64,000 bases of DNA from Hippopus hippopus. Taxonomy: Eukaryota > Mollusca > Bivalvia > Cardiida > Cardiidae. A model generated the notes under the pieces. It saw only the letters and a program-made list of their open reading frames with translations, made no database searches and was not told where the DNA came from. Positions 1 to 10,100 of this stretch are shown piece by piece. Both the position numbers and the translations under genes were made by a program. Location of the stretch: assembly GCA_946811185.2 (NCBI GenBank), contig OX328113.1:25333521-25397520 (forward strand), written 5' to 3'. Positions within the stretch are counted from its first letter, which is position 1; every line of letters begins with the position of its first letter.

Positions 1-94
1 TCTGTAAAGTATAGGGATTGAAATCAGAGGGTTGCTGGTTCCAATCCCCAGCTCAGCTAATTTCTTTCTGCAAAAGGATTCATTCTTCTCTAGC
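1..94 (+). mobile_element. tRNA-SINE fragment
   Basis: B-box-like GGTTCCAATCC followed by the SINE body (AGGATTCATTCTTCTCT). Truncated by the window edge and by the next SINE. Confidence 0.55.
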
Positions 95-392
95 TGAGCC
101 TGGTAGCGCAGTTGTTAGCATACAGAACCAGGAGGTCGCTGGTTTGAATCCCAAGCTTGGTCAATTTCTTGCCAAGAATTGACACTAAGTTATTGTGACA
201 GGATTTATTCCTCTCTGACTGCTGTTCATTATTTCGAAGATGGTTATTTATAAGGCAAAGTAGTCAGTGGCTTGGATAGAATATTGTGCAAAGGGCTGAT
301 AATAGAACATTGAAGAAAGCATAGATAGGTGCACTAGCCTGTGGGACATAACTGAAATAGTGTAGACACCTTACAAACATCATTAAGTAACA
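95..392 (+). mobile_element. tRNA-derived SINE
   Basis: A box GGTAGCGCAGTTGTTAG, B box GGTTTGAATCCC, then the shared SINE body (GACAGGATTTATTCCTCTCT, ATAGGTGCACT, AACTGAAATAGTG). Full length but diverged. Confidence 0.75.
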
Positions 393-473
393 AACTGTAA
401 AGAAGGTGTGGTTTCACCTACAGTCCGCACTGTTTTCTAAAGTTGTCCACCTAAAGGTTGTTAAAACTGTTGG

Positions 474-674
474 CCCTCTACCACACAATTCAGACTTTTG
501 AAAACATTGTGGGAAAAGGAGAAAATGCTGGTAACAAGCATTTTCTCCTTTTCCAACAATGTTTCCTACCTTATCGAAGACAGAAATCATCATGTTAGCA
601 AGACTGAAGTTGTTTTCTACAAATACTTTGAATTTGGTCCAGTTAAAAAATTTGTTATTTTGGTAAAGAGTTAA
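474..674 (-). mobile_element. Family A palindromic TTAA element, degraded left end
   Basis: Reference description. Plus consensus: TTAACTCTTTACCAAACGAC, a long arm with GTCCAAATTGAAAGCATTTG, core GAAAACATTGTGGGAAAAGG / AGAAAATGCTGGTTACCAGC and its mirror, then a short arm AAAAGGCTTCTTTCTCAGGG ending GGTAAAGGGTTAA. There is no coding capacity. TTAA ends with CCCTTT-type termini suggest a piggyBac-type target preference (inference). This copy is minus, with core centre GGTAACAAGC. Confidence 0.8.
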
Positions 675-726
675 TTCATGTTCAACTCTTTCCATACCAT
701 AGACGACACCAGCAACTTTTGTGGAC

Positions 727-790
727 AATGTAGATCAAGATCAGACTGCACAGAATGTGCAGTCTGATCTATGATCTACACTGTCCACTG
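727..790. repeat. Family C 60-bp hairpin
   Basis: GACAATGTAGATCAAGATCA...GACTGCACAGAATGTGCAGTC and the mirror image back to CTACACTGTCC. Similar hairpins recur about ten times in the window. Confidence 0.75.
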
Positions 791-799
791 CTTTATTCT

Positions 800-1097
800 G
801 GATTATGACCAGACTGTCTTCTGATCTTTCAGCGAAACTGTATTAGTAGCCTTTGAGAAAATGCAGTTTATTCAGTAAGAGTTATCATCAAGACATGAAA
901 GAGTTAAGAGAGATAGCCCTTTCTGACAAGGACATTAAATTTTCGAAGTTGTCTACTGCAAAATGGTTTGAGAAGGTAATGATTTTTATAAAGCAAAGCT
1001 CTCTAGACAAATAGAAACAGACTTGCACTTATAAAACAACATGAAAGGAGATTATGGAATCCAGCACGAAATCTAACATGGCAGAAAGGGAAACTCA
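800..1097. other. Intron stretch, nothing recognised
   Basis: AT-rich, no splice-bounded frame, no repeat matched elsewhere in the window. Confidence 0.5.
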
Positions 1098-1113
1098 AAT
1101 GAGCCATATTCTG

Positions 1114-1404
1114 GTTGATTGATTGATTGTGTGGTGTTTAACGCCGTTTTCAACATTATTTCAGTTATATCGCGGTGGCCAGTGCACCTATCCATGCTTT
1201 CCTGGAGTCTCTTTTACCAGTACTCGGCACAATTTTCTTTCCAAGCCACTGGCTGCTTTCCTACATAATCATTGTCGAAACAATGGTCAGCGGTGGGAGA
1301 GGAATGAATCCTGCCGCAGTGACTATCATCAATCCTCGGATCGAACCCTGGACCCCGTATTCTCAAGTCCTGCACGGTACCGACTGAGCTACCGGGGCTC
1401 GGCC
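1114..1404 (-). mobile_element. tRNA-derived SINE inside family B
   Basis: Read in reverse: GCCGAGCCCCGGTAGCTCAG head with B box GGTTCGATCC, body, and GATT-rich (CAATCAATC reversed) tail. It lacks part of the middle compared with the copy at 8046. Confidence 0.8.
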
Positions 1405-1504
1405 CATACTCTGGTAAAAGGGGGGTTTAATGCATCTCTGTGATGCATTATGCCAAACAAGTCACTACATGATTATGGATCCATAAAATCCATTTTATCC
1501 AACA

Positions 1505-1680
1505 AATTGTTGTGTCCGTGGTTGTGAAGTAGAGTGTCGGCCTCGTAACCAGAAGGTTCCGAGTTCGATACCCACACATTGAACCACACATTTGGTGCGA
1601 GTACTGGTGTAGTTCCTAGGAAGCAGAATGGAGAGGGATTAGCATAAGTTGTAAGAACTTGTTTCACAGTCGATGTAAAA
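1505..1680 (+). mobile_element. Second type of tRNA-like SINE
   Basis: Head TGGTTGTGAAGTAGAGTGTC with B box GAGTTCGATACCC and an unrelated body. It is embedded in family B, flanked by AACAA-type sequence. Too imperfect to be a functional tRNA gene. Confidence 0.5.
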
Positions 1681-1871
1681 TATGTTTAAACAAACAACTG
1701 ACTGAATCATGAAGTAGACTGGTACTTGGATATGCAGGAAATTTAACAATAGCGAAATGTTCAACCCATGACTTGTAAGCCTGCGCAGACTGTGCAGGCT
1801 GACATACATGTAGGTCAATACTTTCTGCAGATGAATTATTTTTTAGCCCCCTTTTCACAGAGCGTGGCTTA

Positions 1872-2325
1872 TCTCTATACCACACAATCCCGAGTTTTAA
1901 CGACCCTGAAGAAGAAAGCCTTTTGAAAACATTGTGGGAAAAGGAGAAAATGCTGGTTCCAGCATTTTCTCCTTTACCCACAATGTTTTCTACCCTTTCT
2001 CAGACAATTCTTTCCATCTGAGCTGCTTTGAAATTGTTGTCTGCAATTGCTTTCAATTTGGACCAGTCTAACATTTTGTCGTTTGGTAAAGGATTATTAA
2101 CCCTTTACCAGACGACAAAGTTTACGACTCGTCCAAATTGAAAGCATTTGCAGACGACAAAATAAATGCAAATGAAATATTGAAATTTGTTTTGGGAAGG
2201 ATAGAAAACACTGTGGGAAAAGGAGAAAATGCTGGTTACCAGCATTCTCTCCTTTTCCCACATTGTTTTCAAAAGGCTTCTTTCTCAGGGTCGTTAAAAG
2301 TCGGGATTGTGTGGTAAAGGGTTAA
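1872..2325. mobile_element. Family A pair, minus then plus, sharing one TTAA
   Basis: The minus copy 1872-2100 (short centre GGTTCC) abuts the plus copy 2097-2325 (centre GGTTACC) at a single TTAA, giving a palindromic junction. Confidence 0.85.
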
Positions 2326-2335
2326 TACATGAACC

Positions 2336-2930
2336 AATTCTTTACCAAAAAATCTCTAGTTTTGAAGACCCTAAAGTACAAGATTTTAAAACATTTTGGA
2401 AAAAGGAGAAAATGCTTGCAACAAGCATTTCTCCCTTTTCTCTCAGACTGTTTTAAGCCTGTGAAAGACAAAGTTCATCGTTTTGAGTCACATTTATTTT
2501 GTGTCCACAAAATTGAACGCTTTCAGAGCATGTGGACCAGTTCAGCTCCTTACCAGGTCACAAGAATGGTCCAAATTTACGACATTTGCAGAAGACAAAT
2601 TAAGAATGACTTAGATTATGGAATTTTTCTGTGATAGGATGGAAAACATTGCAAGAAAAGGAGAAAATGCTGGTAACCAGCATTTTCTCCTTTTCCTACA
2701 ATGTTTCAAAAGTTTTCCCTGTCATGGTTGTCTAGATCGTTAGGTAAAAGATTTTATTTGTCTGTCTGACAGAGATAACAAAATTTCAGACATTTTGGAA
2801 ACTGAAAGCATTGCAGACAACAACATTAATTAATGTTGCTCAGATGATGGCATTTTCTCCCTTATCCACATTGTTTTAATAAGGCTTTTTTTCCCAAGGT
2901 CATAAAAATACAGGATTATTTTGTTATTAT
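2336..2930. mobile_element. Degraded family A run
   Basis: Minus copy 2336-2558, plus copy 2558-2755 (centre GGTAACC, atypical for plus), then 2765-2930, a plus copy that lost the left half of the palindrome. All are diverged. Confidence 0.65.
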
Positions 2931-2944
2931 TAAAACCAGTCTGC

Positions 2945-3292
2945 AGGTGAAAAAGGAAAAAAAATCATAGAAACTGAGACTGGTCCTCTGTAAAATTAAT
3001 ACCATGATAATCATTCTTACTGTACACGGTCTGAACATGCAGACACCATGGTGAAGTTTTTCCTTTAGTTACCATCATTTTCTTCTTTTCCTACAATGTT
3101 TTTGAATGCCTTTTTTCCTCCAGAGTTGTTAAAATATGCAGGAGTGTTTGGTTAAGGGCCAAACCAACGTGCAAGGAAAGAGGAAAAATAAATTCAAAGA
3201 AGCAGACTGGCCCTCTGTAAAATTACAGCCATGATAATCAATATTACTGTACACAGTCTGAACATGCAGACGCCATGGTGAAGTTTTCCCTC
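2945..3292 (+). repeat. Direct duplication, two units about 225 bp apart
   Basis: 2945-3067 and 3170-3292 share GTAAAATTA, CCATGATAATCA, GTACAC(G/A)GTCTGAACATG and CCATGGTGAAGTTTT. Between them (3062-3160) lies the right half of a family A copy. Confidence 0.7.
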
Positions 3293-3410
3293 CAGTGGCT
3301 GAATCAATATTCATATTGTAGATACAAGCAAACAGCTGTATATCAGCTGATCAACTTTCGCTCCCTTTCTCCTCCTGGAACTCTCCTCTAGACAAAATTA
3401 TCCATGCAAG

Positions 3411-3615
3411 CTCTGTACCAAACAACAAAATTTTAGACACATTCAAATTGAAAGTATTTGCAGACAACAAACTAAATGTGGCTTAAGTGATGAGAATTGT
3501 CTCTGATTGGATAGAAAACATTGTTGGAAAAGGAGAAAATGCTGATTACCAGCATTTCTACTGATCCCACAATGTTTTTAGTCTCCTTTGAGGTCTTTAG
3601 GATTGTTTGGGTTAT
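3411..3615 (+). mobile_element. Family A copy
   Basis: Plus, diverged right arm, centre GATTACC. Confidence 0.7.
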
Positions 3616-3724
3616 AGATACATCCTTAAAGCTAGAAAGGAAAAATGCTTTTAAAACTTGAAAGTGGGTAGAATGGCACAGCTGTGTAAACATACAAAAA
3701 TTACCAACATATTATGTTGTAAGG

Positions 3725-3890
3725 GTAAAAAGCAGAAATGACAGTAGCGATTGCTTTGAAGACCTCCAAAACATGAAATGCATTTTCTGTCTTAATCTAT
3801 GCAATCTTGCAACCATCAGGGGCAATGCTTGGCATGAAGATACAAGAATGATTATAGTGTCATAAAATAAGGATGTAGGGGGTTACAAAC
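3725..3890. repeat. Family E repeat, copy 1
   Basis: Matches 16098-16278 in the same orientation: GAATGCATTTTCT / AAATGCATTTTCT, TCTATGCAA(T/C)CTTGCAA, then GGCATGAAGATACAAGAATG. Function unknown. Confidence 0.6.
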
Positions 3891-3928
3891 TGCTGGAAAA
3901 CTGCCTGAAAATGAGTATAGTTCTATCT

Positions 3929-4132
3929 TTAACTCTTTCCCAAACAAAAAAGTGCAGAGCATTTTGCAGACAAATTGCGTAAATGATGATTTCTGTCTTT
4001 TGATGGGTTAGAAAAACGGGGGAAAAGGAGAAATGCTGGTAACCAGCATTTTCTCTTTTGCCACAGTGTTTTCAAAAGCCTTATCAGTCTTTTAGGGATC
4101 TTAAAAGTCGGGCTTGTGTCGGAAAGGGTTAA
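3929..4132 (+). mobile_element. Family A copy
   Basis: TTAA at both ends, plus, left core arm shortened, centre GGTAACC (atypical for plus). Confidence 0.75.
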
Positions 4133-4317
4133 GGTTTTACATTTTCTTGTACACATTGCAGCAAAAGGAGTAATTTCTCATCAGCAATTTCTCAAATATT
4201 TTTGAAAACAGTCTGCTGCAAGATGCTTTTAATTGTCTGCACTACTTCAGGGTAATATACAAGACTTTACTTAACCCTTATCCTTCTAAATAACTAAATA
4301 AAATGTTCAGTTCGATA

Positions 4318-4530
4318 ATAAAAACAAAAATATTGCCATTTCGAAGTTATGTGTTTGGGAATAATATCTGCTTATCGGACAATGTAGATTCAAGTTCAAT
4401 TGGATAAGTAAAAACCAAAATATTGCCATTTCAAAGTTATGTTTTTGGGGATAATATCTGCTTATCGGACAGTGTAGATTCAAGATCAGACTGCACGTTC
4501 TGTGCAGTCTGGTCTTGATCTACGCTGTCC
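4318..4530 (+). repeat. Tandem pair ending in a family C hairpin
   Basis: Two direct units (4318-4402, 4411-4490) share ATATTGCCATTTC, AAGTTATG and ATAATATCTGCTTATCGGAC. The second runs into a full hairpin GACAGTGTAGATTCAAGATC...GATCTACGCTGTCC (4469-4528). Confidence 0.65.
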
Positions 4531-4644
4531 GCAAAAGGTCAGTAAGTGGCGCTTAGCAGCCAAAGGGTGAAGTCAATTCTTTACCAGATTGTGGAATTTT
4601 AAGACCTGTCCAAATTGAACAGGTTGACAGATGCCAAAATTAAA

Positions 4645-5477
4645 TTAACTCTTTACAAATTGACAAAATTTTAGACCAAGTCCAAATCGAAAGTATTTCC
4701 AGATAAAATAGATGTCGCTGAAAAATTGAAATTTCTTGCTGGAAGGGTAGAAAACATAGTTGGAAAAGAAGAAAAATTAATGCTGGTTATCAGCATTTGC
4801 TCCTTTTCTCACAACATTTTCAAAAGGCTTCTTTCTCCGGGTCATTAAAAGTCGGGATTGTGCGGTAAAGGGTTAAGTGTGAATCATATGTTAGAATATG
4901 CCTTTTTATCTCTTTGCCGAATGACAAAATTTTGGACTCGACTAAATTGAAAGCATTTGCAGACAACGCAACAAATGTAGATCAAATTTTGATTTCTGTC
5001 TCCAGTAGCGTAGAAAACATTGTGGGAAAAAGAGAAGATGCTGGTTACCAGCATTTTCTCCCTTTCCTACAATGTTTTCAAAAGCTTTTTTTTTTTTCAG
5101 GGTCGTCAAAACTTGGGGTTGTGTGTGAAAGGGTTAACTCTTGACCACACAATAAAAATTTAGTCTTGTTCAAATTGAAAGCATTTGTTGACGACAATTT
5201 TGGCTGAGATGCTGGAATTTATTTTTGATATGGGGGGAAAACATTGTGGGAAAAGGAGAAAATTGGGTGTTACCCACATTTTCTCCTTTTCCCACAATGT
5301 TTTCAAAAGGCTTCTTTCTCAGGATCGTTAAAAGTAGGGATTGTGTGGTAAAGGGTTACAGAGTAGAATACATTATAGGAAAAGGAGAAAATTGTGGATA
5401 CTAGCATTTTCTCCTTTTCCATCAATGTTTTCAAAAGCATTTTTCAGGGTTATGAAAACATGGAAGTGTTTGGTTAA
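4645..5477 (+). mobile_element. Family A array, four plus copies
   Basis: 4645-4876, about 4907-5137, 5134-5357 (centre variant GTGTTACCCAC) and 5358-5477 (left end truncated). Copies 2 and 3 share the TTAA at 5134. Confidence 0.85.
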
Positions 5478-5701
5478 CCCTTTACCAAACAATCCCTGGT
5501 TTTTACGACCCTGAGACAGAAGCCTTTTAAAAACATTGTGGGAAAAGGAGAAAATGCTGGTTACCAGCATTTTCTCCTTTTCCCACAATGTTTTCTACCC
5601 TGCTGGAAACAAATTTCAATTTTTGAGTTACGTTTATTTTGTCGTCTGCAAGTGCTTTCAATTTCGACCAGTCTAAAATTTTGTCGTTTGGTAAAGAGTT
5701 A
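5474..5701 (-). mobile_element. Family A copy, twin of 60299-60527
   Basis: Full length with private variants (CCCTGGTTTTTACGACC, ACCCTGCTGGAAAC, TCTGCAAGTGC) shared with the copy 55 kb away. Centre GGTTACC here, GGTAACC in the twin. Confidence 0.88.
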
Positions 5702-5832
5702 CAGTTTTATGTTTACTATTTTTACCATGCTTCTCACTTTCCTGTAGAAAAATATTTAAATAGAGCACCTGTTTTCCTATTTGATTGAAATTTTAAGCCT
5801 TAGGCTCCGAAGTGCCTCATCAAGGACCTTTT

Positions 5833-5900
5833 CATGGACAGTGTAGATCAAAATCAGACTGCACAGAATGTGCAGTCTGATCTTGTATTTACATTGTCGG
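5833..5900. repeat. Family C 60-bp hairpin
   Basis: GACAGTGTAGATCAAAATCA with loop GCACAGAATGTGC; the right arm decays to GTATTTACATTGTC. Confidence 0.7.
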
Positions 5901-5994
5901 ATTACAAGGTATTTTTCCAAAAAAATATCTTTGAAATATCAAAATTATGGGTTTTGTTACCGACTTGAAAGCTTCGTTTCAATTATTTAGCAGG

Positions 5995-6605
5995 TTAAGG
6001 ATTTACAGCAAATTAAAAAACTTCTCTAAATTGAAAGCATTTGCAGACATCAGATTAGCGTGACTCAAATGGTGGGATTTGTCTGTTTACCAGCATTTTG
6101 CTCCTTTTCCAATACTGTTTTCAGATTTTTTTATAACGCAGGGTTGTAAAACACTGAATTTTAATTGTTATTTGATGTCTACAAATGCTTTAGATTGAAC
6201 AAGTCTTAAAGTTCTTCATGTGTTCACTCTTTACCAAACGACAAAATTTTAGACTCGTCCAAATTGAAAGGAGGTGCAGACGACAAAATAAATGCGATTG
6301 AAAATTTGAAATTTGTTTGGGAAGGGAGGAAAACATTGTGGGAAAAGGAGAAAATGCTGGTTACCAGCATTTTCTCCTTTTCCTACAATGTTTTCACAAG
6401 GCTTCTTTCTTAGGGTCATTAAAAGTCGGGATTGTGTGGTAAATGGTTAAAAAGTTAACCCTTCACCAAACAACAAAATTTTAGACAGACCTGTCCAAAT
6501 TGAAAGCATTTGCAGATGAAAAAAATAAATGTGGACCAAATGATGAACTTTGTCTTTGAAAGGGGAGAAAACATGGTGGGAAAAGGAGAAAATGCTGATT
6601 ACCAT
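5995..6605 (+). mobile_element. Family A run, plus
   Basis: 5995-6170 has lost the left half of the palindrome. 6224-6450 is full length. 6455-6605 stops just past the palindrome centre. Confidence 0.75.
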
Positions 6606-6649
6606 TTTGTCATTTGATGAAAGGTTGAGACTAGAATAAGTGATTTTAT

Positions 6650-6997
6650 TGTATTCCTATGAGTGAATTACTGGGATTTCACAGTGAGTAACACCACAAG
6701 TGATGATAAATATGTTAGCATCACTAGTGACGATACAGTTTTAGAATGTTTGCCAGAACTACTTTTTTCCTATATTGCACATATTGTACCATTCTTGATA
6801 ATTATTAGAATAAAAAATGATGAATTAGGAATATAATAATTAGGATAATCAACTGGTTGTATGTGATATTAAAAATCAGTCACTCGAATGGGGTTTGATA
6901 CGGTTAAAAAACTCATCCTTCGGACTTGTTTTTCATCACACCCCATTCTAGTGACAGATTTTTAATATCACACACCACCAGTTGATTATCCTCTAAT
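6650..6997. mobile_element. Family D element, copy 1
   Basis: Two inverted-repeat modules: GATTTCACAGTGAGTAACAC...CACTAGTGACG and GGATAATCAACTGGTTGTAT...CACCAGTTGATTATCC around ATGGGG. The reverse complement occurs at 57805-59290. Confidence 0.65.
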
Positions 6998-7077
6998 TGT
7001 TAGCTGACTTGCCATGATTTGACTCAAATATTGTAGAAAGTGGCCTAAAACCATACTTTGTTCTCTGTATTTTTCAG

Positions 7078-7167
7078 GCGCTGGACGGGTTTCTGTTTGT
7101 GGTGAACTGCCAGGGGAAGGTGGAGTTTGTTTCTGATAATGTGACACAGTTTCTCAAATACACGCAG
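7078..7167 (+). CDS. NCOA: NCOA exon a (PAS-A start), v1-30
   Basis: The acceptor TTTTTCAG and donor GTAAGA bound 30 whole codons reading [10 protein letters not shown]...FLKYTQ, the hallmark opening of PAS-A in p160 coactivators. It starts in phase 0, so the preceding (unseen) exon ends on a codon boundary. No bHLH-like exon was found in 1-7077. Confidence 0.93.
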
Positions 7168-10100
7168 GTAAGAGACCAAGCTAGGTAGCTCAGTCAGGGT
7201 TGTGGAAATCTTAGAAATTTCTACTTGTCCAGGGGACAAATAAATTTTTAAAAAATCTGCTTGTCCACCAGAGGAGTTTACTTGTCCAAAACAGGTTAAA
7301 ATGGCATTCAACTACAGGAATCTTTCAACCATGCCTTGTTAAAAACACGCAGTCATTGACGTCATGTTCCTTGTCTTTATCCGTTTTATATTAATGTTTA
7401 GAGCCGCTGGATACTTCCAAGGTCTCAGACTTCTGACTTTCCGTTTGCTTCAAAGATTTAATTTAAAAAAAAAAATTGATCAGTTTTCTTCAATTTAACG
7501 CATCTATAGAATGCTGAATAGCAGAATTGTTTCAGTTTGAGACGGTTTCAGGCAAAGGATATAACGGATAAACTATGGCCCTTTCGCTCCGAAGCTGTAC
7601 GATTAGATTAAAGGCCAAAATATTCACATCAGAGCGACATCTTTGAATCCGTGCTAAAATGGGTATAATAAAGATATTTGAATCCTTAATGATGATTTTG
7701 AAATCAGACATTTTTCAAAGCAAAAAAAAATAATCGAGGTGCGTAAACAGCCGCATAATTATTATACCGACCCTATCATATGGGGTGAAATGTGTATTTT
7801 GCGTTTCCAGAAATTAGGGTTCATCACATGCTGCTGTTTATCATTTGAAATGTCATTTTGCACAAATGTAAACAATTGTACTTCACTGTGTAATGTATAC
7901 AACAGATCTTTATTTAAAAAATTTACCCTTATTTTTCATTTCTTTTGCCAACTAGATTGAAAGAAGTCATTTGTCAGTACTGGTGTGAGAAAGCCAGGGA
8001 ACATGTGTAGGTGCACTGACGGCCATGATATGACCTAGGCTGTTGTTGATTGATTGATTGATTGTATGGTGTTTAACGCCATTTTCAACATTATTTCAGT
8101 TATATCGCTGCGGCCAGTGCACCTATCCATGCTTTCCTGGAGTCTCTTTTACCAGTACTCCACACAATTTTCTTTCCAAGCCACTGGCTGCTTTCCCACA
8201 TAATCATCGTCGAAACAATGGTCAGCGGTGGGAGAGGAATGAATCCTGTTGCAGTGACTATCATCAATCCTCGGAAAGAAATTGGCCGAGCCAGGGGTCG
8301 TAGCCAGGGATCGAACCCTGGACCCCGTGTTCTCAAGTCCTGCACCGACTGAGCTACCGGGGTTCGGCAACCTAGGCTGTTGTAACAGCATTTAACACTA
8401 ATACAATTTAAAAAGGGTATAGAATTAGGAGAAAATGCTGGGAAACCAGCATTTTCTCCTTTTCCCACCACGTTTCTACCTTTCCACAACAAATTTCAAT
8501 AGCTGACTCATAATAATTTTTTTGTTGTTCGACAAAGGCTTTAAATTTGAACAAATCTAAAAGTTTATTGTTTTGTAAAGAGTTAAATGATTAATGTGCT
8601 GGCTGAAGCCAAACTTTAACTCTTTAACACACAGTCCGGAGTTTTAAAGACCCTCAGAAAGAGGCCTTTTGATAACATTGTGGGAAAATGAGAAATACTC
8701 AGGGTCCAAAGAATCCACTTGTCTGCTTGTCCTTACTAGTAAAAATTTGGTGAGGGCAAGTGAATTATCCTTCTTTGTCTAACTGTAGGACGAGTGCAAA
8801 ATGGCAGGAGGACAAGTAAGAATTCTGAAATTTTTTGGACCCTGATACTGGTAACCAGTATTTTCTCCTTTTCCCACAATGTTTTCTACCCTATCAAAGG
8901 TAATCCCAAGTTTTAACAACCCTAAGGAAGAGGCCTTTTGAAAACATTGTGGGAAAATGCTGGTACAAGCAATTTCTCCTTTTCCCACAATGTTTTCTAC
9001 TCTTATCAAAGATAAACTGCATTAAATGGTGACTGTAAATGCTTTCAATTTGGGTAAGTCTGAGATTTTGAGGTGTTTTAACCCTTTACCACACATTTCC
9101 GAGTTTTAACGACCCTAAGGAAGAAGCCTTTTGAAAACATTGTGGGAAAAGGAGAAAATGCTGGGAACCAGCATTTTCTCCTTTTCCCACACTGTTTTTT
9201 ATCCCATCAAAGACAAATTCTATCACTTGAACTAGATTTAAATTGTTGTCTGCAAAAGCTTTCAATTTCGATCAGTCCCAATTTTCATTGTGTGGTAAAG
9301 AGTTAAAGATTTATTTGACCACCAGAGGAAGGGACAAACTCTGGAATTAAAGGCAATTCTGCCTGAAAAGTACGTTTTTGTCATCTTGAAGTGGACCATT
9401 TAAAAAAAACATTATGATGAAAGGAGAAAATGCCCATGAAGAGCAATTTCTCCTTTCAAAGCCAGCTGCAGCTAATTAATGGTAGGGTTATGCAATAATG
9501 GGAGTTGTTTTTGTTCTAAAATGAGAAGAAAACTTCTATTCAAAGAGAAAAAGACACATGAATGGAAAATGATCCAAATTCCTGTGCCCACTGACAAATT
9601 TCTCGACTTGCCAAACATTAATCTTGTACTACACATTCCCAAGTTTCGACAATCCTGAAGAAAAAGGCTTTTGAAAACATGGTGGGAAAATTGCTGGGAA
9701 CAAGCTTTTTCTCCTTTTCCAACATCGTTTTCTCCTATTTCAAAAAACTTTTAAATCCAGTATATTTTGTCGTATGGAAATGCTTTAAATTTTGACAAGT
9801 TTAAAATTTGTTGTCAGGTAAAGAGTTAAAACATTTGTAGACCACAAAATTAATGTGGCTTGAATTATGAGATTTGTTTTTCAAAGGATATGAAACATTA
9901 TGGGAAAAGAAGAAAATGCTAGTTACCAACATTTTGCTGTATTTCCACAATGTTTTCAAAAGCCTTTTTCTGCAGTTTGTGAAAACTTGACTGGTTTTTG
10001 GTGAAGGGTTAAAAGGGGTTTTGCAAGAATTGAATTTGCTTTTTATTCTGAAACTGGGAAAATTTTTCCGAGAAAATGTTGCATGGCTTGACAGGAAGTA

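Larger units (their letters stand above)
1098..1872. mobile_element. Family B MITE interrupted by two SINEs
   Basis: Family B ends (GAGCCATATTCTG on the left, CCCCCTTTTCACAGAGCGTGGCT on the right) enclose a minus tRNA-SINE (about 1114-1404) and a second, different tRNA-like SINE (about 1505-1680). CCATATTCTG / CCATACTCTG flank the first SINE as a 10-bp target duplication with one mismatch. The interior has the diagnostic ATGGATCCATAAAATCCATT and GCCTGCGCAGACTGTGCAGGC. Confidence 0.7.

Noticed and set aside
1..7077. Search for the bHLH exon of the coactivator
   Set aside because: No splice-bounded frame resembling the p160 basic-helix-loop-helix was seen, so it is taken to lie upstream of the window.
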